15,076 nucleotides of DNA from an uncultured bacterium (lineage in GTDB: Bacteria; Chloroflexota; Anaerolineae; JACIWP01). The translations under genes and the position numbers were made by a program. Shown piece by piece: positions 7,947-14,390 of the stretch; position 1 is the first letter of the stretch, and each line of letters opens with the position of its first letter. The DNA lies in the NCBI GenBank assembly GCA_903872005.1, contig CAIQJD010000810.1, forward strand, positions 1 to 15,076, written 5' to 3'. Below the pieces are notes generated by a model. The model was not told the origin of the DNA, searched no databases, and was given only the letters and a program-made list of their open reading frames with translations.

Positions 7947-8870
7947 ATGAGCGCCAAGAGTATCCAACGGGTCGAGCTACGCGTGCCGGCCTCCACCTCC
8001 AACATGGGGCCGGGCTTTGACGCCCTGGGATTAGCCCTGGGGCTGTATAACGAATTTCGTTTCGAGCGCATCGCCGCCGGCGTCGAAGTCCATGTCACCG
8101 GCGAAGGCGCGGACATCCTGAACACGGGCGAGAGCCGCACGTACCAGGCGCTGGCGCGCGCCTGCGGCCTGTTGGGCGTCGAGACGCCGGCCGTGCGCAT
8201 CCTCCAACATAACGCCGTCCCGCTGGCGCGCGGCCTGGGCGGCAGCGCCACCGCCACGCTGGCCGGCACGACGGCCGCCTTCCTCTTCGCCGGCCGCGAG
8301 CTGACGCCGCAGGCGCTCCTGGATATGGCCCTGGGGATGGAAGGCCACCCCGACAATCTGACGCCGGGGCTGGTGGGCGGGTTTACGGTGTCGCAGGTCG
8401 CCGAAGGCCACGTGCGTTACTTGAAATGCACGTCGCCGGCCGGCCTGAATGCCGTCGTCCTTATCCCCGACCGGCCGCTGGATACCGGCCTGGCGCGCGC
8501 GGCCCTGCCGGCGCAATATAGCCGGCCGGACGTGGTCTTCAACCTGGGCGGCATCGCCATGCTGGTGGCCGGCCTGGCGACCGGCCAATTGGAGCATCTG
8601 GCCTCGGCCATGCGCGACCGGCTGCACCAGCCCTATCGCGCCCCGCTCCTGCCGGGCATGTTGGAGATGATCCAGGCGGCGCTGGACGCCGGCGCGCCGG
8701 GCGCAGCCCTCAGCGGGGCCGGCTCCGGCATCTTCGCCTTCGCCCGGCCGGGCCAGGAACAGGCCATCGGCGCGGCGCTGGAGGCCGAGGCGCGCCGGCA
8801 TGGCATGGGCGCATATTGCCTTTATCCGCCGCTGGATATGCGCGGCTTGCAGGTGACATGCGTCGGTTAG
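7947..8870 (+). CDS. thrB: Homoserine-kinase-type GHMP kinase (ThrB family)
   Basis: This 307-residue small-molecule kinase matches homoserine kinase in length and all three GHMP motifs. Motif 1 is PASTSNMGPGFDALG (14-28). Motif 2 is PLARGLGGSATA (92-103), with Gly99 where most family members have Ser. Motif 3 is GAALSGAGSG (252-261). MEGHPDN (131-137) and LHQPYRAPLLPG (226-237) are typical of ThrB. The standard reaction phosphorylates the side-chain hydroxyl of homoserine, and ThrB is also known to accept 4-hydroxythreonine. No homoserine dehydrogenase or threonine synthase is nearby; the neighbours are an aldolase, a threonine aldolase and a PdxA-type dehydrogenase. This favours a pathway-specific kinase over routine threonine synthesis (inference). 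The start at 7947 follows GAGAGG with about 7 nt spacing; the reading frame is open further upstream but would overlap the aldolase. A 28-nt hairpin lies 20 bp beyond its stop codon. Confidence 0.9.
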   Translation: MSAKSIQRVELRVPASTSNMGPGFDALGLALGLYNEFRFERIAAGVEVHVTGEGADILNTGESRTYQALARACGLLGVETPAVRILQHNAVPLARGLGGSATATLAGTTAAFLFAGRELTPQALLDMALGMEGHPDNLTPGLVGGFTVSQVAEGHVRYLKCTSPAGLNAVVLIPDRPLDTGLARAALPAQYSRPDVVFNLGGIAMLVAGLATGQLEHLASAMRDRLHQPYRAPLLPGMLEMIQAALDAGAPGAALSGAGSGIFAFARPGQEQAIGAALEAEARRHGMGAYCLYPPLDMRGLQVTCVG

Positions 8871-8890
8871 GCGGCTGGCCGCGCCAGTGT

Positions 8891-8918
8891 GGAGTGCGAA
8901 GGCAAGCCTTCGCAGTCC
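8891..8918. repeat. Strong hairpin between the kinase and threonine-aldolase genes
   Basis: TGCGAAGGC (8895-8903), two bases, then GCCTTCGCA (8906-8914) form a perfect 9-bp inverted repeat. It is extended by GGA/TCC (8891-8893 with 8916-8918) across one G-G mismatch. It fills the 69-bp gap between kinase stop and aldolase start and ends about 20 nt before the chosen start codon. No T-run follows, so it is not a classic terminator. It could be a REP-like dispersed element, an RNA processing site or a block to translation; which one is unknown. Confidence 0.75.
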
Positions 8919-8939
8919 AGAAGAGTCTTGGATGCGAAA

Positions 8940-10028
8940 ATGGAGCATACGCGCATGATTGATCTTCGCAGCGACACGTTCAGCCTGCCGACGCCGGCCA
9001 TGCTTCAGGCGATCCAGACGGCGCGGCTGGGCAACGACTCGCGCGATGGCGACCCGACGGTGATGGAACTGGAGGCCCTGGCCGCCGAGATGCTGGGCAA
9101 AGAAGCCGCCCTGTTGACGCCGACCGGCACGTTGGCGAATCTGGTCGCCCTGCGGACGCACTGTCAGGCCGGCGCGACGGTCATCATGGAGCAGACCACG
9201 CACATCTATGATGCCGAATATGGCGGGCTGACCGCGCTGCTGGGACTGTTGCCGGCGTTGCTCCCCGGCCGTCTGGGCGCGCTGGACCTGGACGCGCTGC
9301 GCCTGGCCGTCGGCAAGGCGCGCGCCGGCTTCCCGGAGCGGGCGTTGGTCTGCCTGGAAAACACGCACAACGCCGCCGGCGGGACGACCCTGACGCCGGC
9401 CTACACCGATCAGGTCTGCGAGATCGCCCATGCCGCCGGTCTGCCGGTGCATCTGGACGGGGCGCGGCTCTTCAACGCCGCGGTAGCCCTGGGGGTGGAT
9501 GTCCGCGAGCTGACCCGCTCGGCCGATTCGGTGCAGTTCTGCCTCTCCAAAGGGCTGTCTTGCCCCGTCGGATCGTTGTTGCTGGGCCGGCGCGATTTCA
9601 TCGCCCGGGCGCGCCGCATTCGCAAGATGATGGGCGGGGCCATGCGCCAGGCCGGCGTGATCGCCGCGCCAGGGCTGATCGCTCTGCGCTCGGGCGTCGG
9701 CCGGCTGGCCGAGGACCATGCCAATGCCCGCCGGCTGGCCGAAGGGTTGGCCGGCGTGGCCGGCGTGCGCGTGGACATGGAGACAGTCCAGACCAACATG
9801 CTGCGCGCCGATGTGGCCGGCCTGGGGATTGACAGTCCGACCCTTGACCGCCACTTGACGGCGCATGGCGTGCGATGTATGATTTATCCGCCGACAGGCG
9901 TCCGTTTCATGACCTATCGCGGCATTACGGCCGGCGACATAGACCGTGCCCTGGACATCATCCGCCAGCTTGTCCGCGCCAGACCGTGGGCCGGCGAATC
10001 TGAGTCTCGCCAGGAGGAGCAGCAATGA
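8940..10028 (+). CDS. ltaE: Threonine-aldolase-type PLP enzyme (beta-eliminating lyase family)
   Basis: This 362-residue fold-type I PLP enzyme closely follows low-specificity L-threonine aldolase, which cleaves or forms 3-hydroxy amino acids from glycine and an aldehyde. The N-terminus MIDLRSDTF is diagnostic. PTGTLANLVAL (61-71), TTHIYDAEYGG (86-96), LENTHNAAGG (139-148), HLDGARLFNA (171-180) and CLSKGLSCPVGS (201-212) supply the PLP site: His88 stacks on the ring, Asp173 binds the pyridine nitrogen and Lys204 forms the aldimine. The usual VGDDVYGDDPTV segment is changed to LGNDSRDGDPTV (30-41), replacing the Tyr with Arg35, so substrate range may differ. The start at 8940 (MEHTRMID) or 8955 (MIDL) fits the family; an open reading back to a GTG at 8889 runs through the hairpin and is not conserved. 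Its TGA overlaps the PdxA ATG (ATGA, 10025-10028), implying translational coupling. Confidence 0.88.
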   Translation: MEHTRMIDLRSDTFSLPTPAMLQAIQTARLGNDSRDGDPTVMELEALAAEMLGKEAALLTPTGTLANLVALRTHCQAGATVIMEQTTHIYDAEYGGLTALLGLLPALLPGRLGALDLDALRLAVGKARAGFPERALVCLENTHNAAGGTTLTPAYTDQVCEIAHAAGLPVHLDGARLFNAAVALGVDVRELTRSADSVQFCLSKGLSCPVGSLLLGRRDFIARARRIRKMMGGAMRQAGVIAAPGLIALRSGVGRLAEDHANARRLAEGLAGVAGVRVDMETVQTNMLRADVAGLGIDSPTLDRHLTAHGVRCMIYPPTGVRFMTYRGITAGDIDRALDIIRQLVRARPWAGESESRQEEQQ

Positions 10029-11047
10029 GCACGATGAAACAGAATGATGCGCGGCCTATAATCGCCATCACCATGGGCGACCCGGCCGGCGTGGGGCCGG
10101 AGATTGCGGTGCGGGCGCTGGCCGATGTGGCGACCTTCCGCATCTGCCGGCCGCTGGTGGTAGGCGACGCTTCAGTGTTGCAGGCGACGCTGGAAGGGAT
10201 GGGGGCGCGGTTGGCGCTGCACCCGGTCAGCGCGCCGGCCCAGGCGCAGTTCGTCCCCGGCCAGATTGACGTCCTCGACCTGCACAACGTGGATATGGCC
10301 TATCTCCAGAAGGCGCAGGTCTCGGCCATGGCCGGCGCGGCTGCCTATGACTACATCGTGCGCGCCATTGATCTGGCCCTGGCCGGCAGCGTGGATGCGG
10401 TCGTCACCTGCCCGATCCATAAGGATGCGCTCAATCAGGCCGGCCATCACTATCCCGGCCACACCGAAATCTTCGCCGAGCGCACCAAGACGCAGGATTA
10501 CGCCATGATGCTGACCGCCGGCGGCCTGCGCGTGGTGCTGGTCACGATCCACATTGCCCTGCGCGAGGCCATCGAGCAGATCAACGCCGAGCGCATCGTG
10601 CGCGCCGTGCGTCTGGCCCACGAGGCCGGCCAGCTCATGGGCATCGCCAAACCGCGCATCGCCGTGCCGGGCCTGAATCCCCACGCCGGCGAGGGCGGCA
10701 TGTTCGGCCGCGAAGAGATCGAGATCATTGCGCCGGCGATTGAGCAGGCGCGCGCCCTGGGCTATGACGCCAGCGGCCCCTATCCGCCCGACACCCTCTT
10801 CTATCGGGCCGTGCACGGGCAGTTCGATTTCGTCACGCCGATGTACCACGACCAGGGCCTCATCCCGATCAAGCTGATCGGTTTCGGCGGCGGCGTCAAC
10901 GTTACCCTGGGGCTGCCGATCATCCGCACCTCGGTAGATCATGGCACGGCATTCGGCAAGGCGTGGCAATTCCGCGCCGAAGCCGGCAGTCTGGTAGAAG
11001 CCATCCGCCTGGCGGTGCAGATGGCCCGGGTGAAGCGCGGCAAATAG
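10025..11047 (+). CDS. pdxA: PdxA2-type 4-phospho-hydroxyacid/4-hydroxythreonine-4-phosphate dehydrogenase
   Basis: This 340-residue NAD-dependent dehydrogenase belongs to the PdxA family, which oxidises and decarboxylates 4-phospho-hydroxy-acids. The metal-binding histidines are all present: PGHTE (His146), VTIHIALREA (His176) and MYHDQG (His275). ITMGDPAGVGPE (15-26), GLNPHAGEGG (216-225) and TSVDHGTAF (302-310) are hallmark motifs. Classical PdxA turns 4-phosphohydroxy-L-threonine into 3-amino-2-oxopropyl phosphate for vitamin B6. PdxA2 enzymes act on 4-phospho-D-threonate or D-erythronate. Details such as DYAMML, GMFGREEIE and LGLPIIRTSVDHGTAF lean to PdxA2, but the genome context here (ThrB-type kinase, threonine aldolase, no DUF1537 kinase, no PdxJ) points back to an amino-acid substrate. 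The ATG overlaps the threonine-aldolase stop by 4 bp, with CAGGAGGAG upstream; the aminotransferase follows after 24 bp. Confidence 0.92.
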   Translation: MSTMKQNDARPIIAITMGDPAGVGPEIAVRALADVATFRICRPLVVGDASVLQATLEGMGARLALHPVSAPAQAQFVPGQIDVLDLHNVDMAYLQKAQVSAMAGAAAYDYIVRAIDLALAGSVDAVVTCPIHKDALNQAGHHYPGHTEIFAERTKTQDYAMMLTAGGLRVVLVTIHIALREAIEQINAERIVRAVRLAHEAGQLMGIAKPRIAVPGLNPHAGEGGMFGREEIEIIAPAIEQARALGYDASGPYPPDTLFYRAVHGQFDFVTPMYHDQGLIPIKLIGFGGGVNVTLGLPIIRTSVDHGTAFGKAWQFRAEAGSLVEAIRLAVQMARVKRGK

Positions 11048-11071
11048 GACGCGTTGCGAGAGGAGGTCGCC

Positions 11072-12289
11072 ATGGCCGCGACAATCGGTAGCCGGGAAGC
11101 GATAGACCTGGAAGATCGCTATGGGGCGCACAACTACCGCCCGCTGGATGTGGTCATCGCGCACGCCCAGGGCGTGTGGGTCACGGACTGCGAAGGGAAG
11201 CGCTATCTTGATTGCCTGTCGGCCTACTCGGCGGTCAACCAGGGGCATTGTCACCCGCGCATCATCCGGGCGCTGGTGGAACAAGCCGGCCGGGTCACGC
11301 TGACCTCGCGCGCCTTTCGCAATGATCGGCTCGGCCTCTTCTGCCAGGAAGCCTGCGAGCTGCTGGGCTATGACCGGCTCCTGCCGATGAACTCCGGCGC
11401 GGAGGGGGTGGAGACGGCGCTCAAGGCGGCCCGCAAATGGGGCTACAAGGTCAAGGGCGTCGAGCCGGACAAGGCTGAGGTGATCGTCTTCGACGGCAAC
11501 TTCCACGGGCGCACCATCACCATCGTCGGTTTTTCAGCGGAACCGCGCTACCGCGCCGGCTTCGGCCCCTTCACGCCCGGCTTCAAGATCGTCCCCTATG
11601 GCGACCTGGCGGCGGCCGAGGCGGCCGTGACACCCAACACCGTCGCTTTTCTGGTGGAGCCGGTGCAGGGCGAAGCCGGCGTGATCATCCCGCCGGCCGG
11701 CTTCCTGCGCGGCCTCTTCCGCCTGTGCGACAAATACGACATCATCTTCCTGGCCGATGAGATCCAATCCGGGCTGGGGCGCACCGGCAAATGGCTGGCT
11801 TGCGAGCACGACGGCGTGCGGCCGGATATGGTAGTCATCGGCAAGGCCCTCTCCGGGGGCGTCTACCCCATCGCCGCAGTGCTGGCCTCCCATGAAGCCC
11901 TGGGCGTCTTTGGCCCCGGCGATCACGGCAGCACCTATGGCGGCAACCCGCTGGCGGCGGCCGTGGCGCGCGAGGCGCTGCGCGTCCTGGTGGACGAGAA
12001 GCTCATCGAGAATTCGGCCATCCAGGGGGCCTACTTGAAAGAGCGCCTGCTGCAAGTGCGCTCGCAGCACATTGAAGAGGTGCGCGGGTTGGGGTTGTTC
12101 ATCGGCATCCAGTTGAAGCCGGCCGCCGGCGGGGCGCGCCGCTTCTGCGAGGCGCTGCGCGACCAGGGCTTGCTGTGCAAAGAGACCCACGATCACGTCA
12201 TCCGCATTGCCCCACCGCTGTGCATCACGCGCGACGAAGTAGACTGGGCCGCCGAGCGCCTTGCCGCCGTGTTGACCACGCAGCCATAG
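11072..12289 (+). CDS. rocD: Ornithine-aminotransferase-type class III aminotransferase
   Basis: This 405-residue PLP enzyme follows ornithine delta-aminotransferase from end to end. [12 protein letters not shown] (51-62), [20 protein letters not shown] (96-115), NFHGRT (133-138, Arg137), [14 protein letters not shown] (185-198, Glu186 and Glu191), [15 protein letters not shown] (216-230, Asp219), GKALSGG (247-253, PLP Lys248) and [16 protein letters not shown] mark the family. The usual reaction moves the delta-amino group of ornithine to 2-oxoglutarate. At the site of human Tyr85, which helps set ornithine specificity, the protein has Arg83 (SRAFRND); bacterial relatives also vary here. It may serve ornithine/arginine breakdown, or a different terminal amine made by the neighbouring enzymes. 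The start is the ATG at 11072, 5 nt after AGGAGG (11061-11066); an upstream TTG frame at 11054 is unlikely. The PdxA gene ends 24 bp before it. Confidence 0.9.
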   Translation: MAATIGSREAIDLEDRYGAHNYRPLDVVIAHAQGVWVTDCEGKRYLDCLSAYSAVNQGHCHPRIIRALVEQAGRVTLTSRAFRNDRLGLFCQEACELLGYDRLLPMNSGAEGVETALKAARKWGYKVKGVEPDKAEVIVFDGNFHGRTITIVGFSAEPRYRAGFGPFTPGFKIVPYGDLAAAEAAVTPNTVAFLVEPVQGEAGVIIPPAGFLRGLFRLCDKYDIIFLADEIQSGLGRTGKWLACEHDGVRPDMVVIGKALSGGVYPIAAVLASHEALGVFGPGDHGSTYGGNPLAAAVAREALRVLVDEKLIENSAIQGAYLKERLLQVRSQHIEEVRGLGLFIGIQLKPAAGGARRFCEALRDQGLLCKETHDHVIRIAPPLCITRDEVDWAAERLAAVLTTQP

Positions 12290-12360
12290 CGCGCGGTCGG
12301 CCCCGCCGCGTCGCCGTGGGAACCCGTCTGATCCATTTTGAGCGCATTGGGAGAGAGAAC

Positions 12361-12894
12361 ATGCTGATTAGAGGCGATAAGGTCGAATTGCGCGCCATCG
12401 AGCGCGGCGACGTTCCCAATTATGTCCCCTGGTTCAACGACGCCGAGACGGTGGCCTATTTTGGCCGCTACGAGCCGATGTCCCTGGCCGCCGAAGAACG
12501 CTGGTATGAGGAACAGGGCAAAAATCCCGAAGTGCAAAACTACGCCGTCTACTTCAAGGACGAGCACATCGGCGCCGCCGGCTTCGCCCACCTGGATTTC
12601 AAGAATCGCAACGCCGAAGTCGGGTTGATGGTCGGCCGCAAGGATCTGTGGGATCAGGGCCTGGGGCGGGACATCCTGCGCGCCCTGCTGCGACACGGGT
12701 TTGATCAGTTGAACATGCACCGCATCTACCTGCGCGTCTTTGCCGAAAACGCCCGCGCGGTGCGTTGTTACGAGAAGACCGGCTTCCGCCACGAAGGGCG
12801 CCACCGCCACGCGATCTACCGGCATGGGCGCTACCATGATATTCTCTGGATGAGCGTCCTGGAGGACGAATACCGCGCCGGCCTGCCGGAATAG
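12361..12894 (+). CDS. GNAT-family acetyltransferase, RimJ/RimL/SpeG type
   Basis: This 177-residue protein is a GNAT acetyltransferase of the Acetyltransf_3 type, which moves an acetyl group from acetyl-CoA to an amine such as a ribosomal protein N-terminus, an antibiotic or a polyamine. KVELRAIERGDVPNYVPWFND (7-27) is the usual family opening. The acetyl-CoA loop is WDQGLGRDIL (97-106). ENARAVRCYEKTGFRHEGR (119-137) is the conserved C-terminal segment with Asn120 and Tyr127. The start at 12361 follows GGGAGAG (12349-12355) with good spacing; the frame remains open back to 12175, inside the aminotransferase, but that part is not GNAT-like. It lies 71 bp after the aminotransferase on the same strand and may be the last gene of the cluster. 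A polyamine-type substrate would fit an ornithine-linked neighbour, but this is weak inference. Confidence 0.88.
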   Translation: MLIRGDKVELRAIERGDVPNYVPWFNDAETVAYFGRYEPMSLAAEERWYEEQGKNPEVQNYAVYFKDEHIGAAGFAHLDFKNRNAEVGLMVGRKDLWDQGLGRDILRALLRHGFDQLNMHRIYLRVFAENARAVRCYEKTGFRHEGRHRHAIYRHGRYHDILWMSVLEDEYRAGLPE

Positions 12895-12951
12895 CCCGAC
12901 GCCCTTGCGGTCACTGGGACGCGGATGGACGCGGACGCACGCGGATACATG

Positions 12952-12968
12952 GCGCAGAAAGGCTGCGC
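12952..12968. repeat. Small hairpin inside the intergenic repeat
   Basis: GCGCAG (12952-12957) and CTGCGC (12963-12968) form a 6-bp stem around a 5-nt loop. It is one of two inner hairpins of the larger element at 12914-13049. Confidence 0.55.
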
Positions 12969-12985
12969 ACGCCGCTTGTCCTCAA

Positions 12986-13008
12986 AGCGCCGGCTCTGAG
13001 CCGGCGCT
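12986..13008 (+). terminator. Strong 11-bp hairpin after the acetyltransferase gene (possible terminator)
   Basis: AGCGCCGGCTC (12986-12996) and GAGCCGGCGCT (12998-13008) are perfectly complementary around one base. The stem is very GC-rich and lies about 90 bp after the last gene of the GntR cluster. The following bases (CAATGCTTCTTCC) have only a poor T-run, so intrinsic termination is possible but not clear. It may simply be the core of the surrounding repeat. Confidence 0.4.
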
Positions 13009-13100
13009 CAATGCTTCTTCCATCCGCGTCTTTCCGCGTCTGATCCCAGAACCGAATAAGCCGGCTGCCTCTTGCGTCTGTATGGCTGATGGGATGACAC

Positions 13101-13739
13101 ATGACTGGCTCGGCAGAAGCAGACAATATCGAAGAAGCGCGCTGGATTGCCCGCAGCGCGGCCGGCGACAAAGCCGCCTTCGGCCGGCTGGTGGAGCGCT
13201 ACCAGCGCTTCGCGTACAGCATCGGCTATCGCATGACCGGGCGCGCCGATCTGGCCGAAGACCTGGCGCAGGATGCCTTCCTGCGCGCCTGGCAGGCGTT
13301 GCCGCGCTTCCGCGGCGACAGCCAGTTCCGTACCTGGCTGGGGCGCATCGTGACCAACGTGAGCATTGACTACCTGCGGAGCCGGCGGCCCGAAGTGGCT
13401 TTGGACGAGCGCCTGCCGGCCGGCGCAGAGACCCTGCCGGCCCAGGCCATGCGCGCCGAGACACAAGAGGTCGTGCGTCGGGCCATCCTGGCCCTGCCGG
13501 CGCAATCGCGAGCCGCGTTAGTGCTGCGCGAATACGAGGGCCTGTCTTACAAAGAAATCGCCGCCGTCCTGGACATCCCGATAGGCACGGTGATGTCCCG
13601 ACTCAATTATGCGCGCGCGGCCCTGCGCGAAACATTGGGGCCGCGCCTATTCTCAGAAGGGGGCGACCTGGACGTCCCGGGAGAACATGAAGGTGAGGCA
13701 CGCACAAGCCAGCCGGCTGCTGGGCGCCTATCTGGATGA
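13101..13739 (+). CDS. ECF-type RNA polymerase sigma factor
   Basis: This 212-residue protein is an extracytoplasmic-function sigma factor that directs RNA polymerase to a small set of stress or envelope genes. Region 2 spans about residues 28-94, with LAEDLAQDAFLRAWQALPRF (51-70) and QFRTWLGRIVTNVSIDYLR (75-93). Region 4 spans about 120-177, with LPAQSRAALVLREYEGLSYK and the helix-turn-helix EIAAVLDIPIGTVMSRLNYA. Region 3 is absent, as expected for ECF factors. The start at 13101 gives a normal N-terminus; its Shine-Dalgarno is weak (GATGGGATGA). The last 53 bp overlap the anti-sigma gene, so the two are translated together. ECF factors usually activate their own promoter; I looked for an ECF-type promoter upstream and found none with correct spacing. 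Confidence 0.95.
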   Translation: MTGSAEADNIEEARWIARSAAGDKAAFGRLVERYQRFAYSIGYRMTGRADLAEDLAQDAFLRAWQALPRFRGDSQFRTWLGRIVTNVSIDYLRSRRPEVALDERLPAGAETLPAQAMRAETQEVVRRAILALPAQSRAALVLREYEGLSYKEIAAVLDIPIGTVMSRLNYARAALRETLGPRLFSEGGDLDVPGEHEGEARTSQPAAGRLSG

Positions 13740-14370
13740 TGAGCTACACGCCGATGCGCGCGCCGGCGTAGAGCGCCACATGGCCGAATGCGCCCTATGC
13801 GCCCGCCATTTTGCCGGCATGCAGCGCCTGCGCGTCCGGTTGGGCGAATGGGTCACGCCGGCGCGAGCCGCCGGCGCGGCCTGTTCCTTCTGGCTGCGCC
13901 TGGCGCAGCAGTTGCCGGCGCGGCCGGCCCAGACCCATCGGTCGCCAAGCTGGCGCGATCTGGCCTTCCCGTTGGGTCTGGCCTTTGGGGTGGGCTTCGT
14001 GCAGGCCGGCGCCTGGCTCGCCCTGGCGTTCAGCGTGGTCCTGGCGCTGGGCGCGTTCAGTTGGCTGGAGCCGTGGCTGGCCGGCGTGCTGGGCAATGCC
14101 CCGGCCCTCTCGACCAGCAGCCTGGTGCGCCTGACCTGGACCGGCTGGCTGGCGACTGAGGCCGCGTCGCTCTATGGAGCGCCCGCTGCCCATGTGGAGC
14201 AATGGCTTGGGACGGCATTGAGCTGGGCCGGCCTGGCGCTCTTCGTCACTGCCGCCTCGGCGTTGATCTTTCTGGGTTTGTCCGGCTGGGCCGGCCTGCA
14301 TCTGGCGGGCCGGTCGGCCGAGAACAAAGATTTCGGACTGACGCAACTCCCTCAAAGCGAGGAGAGTTGA
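13687..14370 (+). CDS. Zinc-finger (zf-HC2) membrane anti-sigma factor
   Basis: This 227-residue protein is the probable partner that holds the preceding sigma factor inactive at the membrane. Residues 1-45 form a zinc-binding anti-sigma domain: LLGAYLDDEL (11-20), then the motif HMAECALC with His31, Cys35 and Cys38 (HxxxCxxC). Hydrophobic segments lie at about 92-126 (one long or two short spans) and 174-206, so the C-terminal part is membrane-embedded, and little of it is exposed. This form suggests sensing of a membrane or intramembrane signal; that is inference. The start at 13687 follows a GGGAG ribosome site (13679-13683) inside the sigma gene; the frame stays open back to 13609, but that part would not be anti-sigma-like. 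The next gene follows after 20 bp. Confidence 0.88.
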   Translation: MKVRHAQASRLLGAYLDDELHADARAGVERHMAECALCARHFAGMQRLRVRLGEWVTPARAAGAACSFWLRLAQQLPARPAQTHRSPSWRDLAFPLGLAFGVGFVQAGAWLALAFSVVLALGAFSWLEPWLAGVLGNAPALSTSSLVRLTWTGWLATEAASLYGAPAAHVEQWLGTALSWAGLALFVTAASALIFLGLSGWAGLHLAGRSAENKDFGLTQLPQSEES

Positions 14371-14390
14371 CCCTGTAAGGAGGGGTAACG

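Larger units (their letters stand above)
12914..13049. repeat. Nested palindromic element with 10-bp-phased ACGCGGA repeats
   Basis: Three copies of ACGCGGA start at 12919, 12929 and 12939, exactly 10 bp apart. Two opposite copies (TCCGCGT) start at 13023 and 13033, also 10 bp apart. The 20-nt blocks 12918-12937 and 13021-13040 are complementary at 17 of 20 positions, and CTGGGA (12914-12919) can pair with TCCCAG (13044-13049). Between the arms lie two further hairpins, 12952-12968 and 12986-13008. The whole 136-bp unit looks like a dispersed, non-coding repeat (REP or MITE-like). It has no ORF and fills most of the gap between the acetyltransferase and sigma-factor genes. Genome-wide recurrence is expected but not visible here. 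Confidence 0.65.

Noticed and set aside
8889..8939. Extended N-terminus for the threonine aldolase from a GTG at 8889
   Set aside because: The added 17 codons run through the hairpin, lack conservation with the family, and the family N-terminus starts at MIDLRSD or just before it.
8031..10025. A 664-codon open frame on the minus strand opposite the kinase and threonine-aldolase genes
   Set aside because: It is antisense to two genes with intact family motifs, has low-complexity Gln/Arg/Gly/His-rich composition and no recognisable domain. Such frames are usual in high-GC DNA.
10172..11506. A 444-codon open frame on the minus strand opposite the PdxA and aminotransferase genes
   Set aside because: Same composition bias and antisense to well-supported genes; no domain or ribosome site.
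13049..13079. Possible ECF-type promoter upstream of the sigma gene (GAACC at 13049 and CGTCT at 13075)
   Set aside because: The spacer of 21 nt is several bases longer than ECF promoters normally allow, and the boxes overlap the palindromic repeat.
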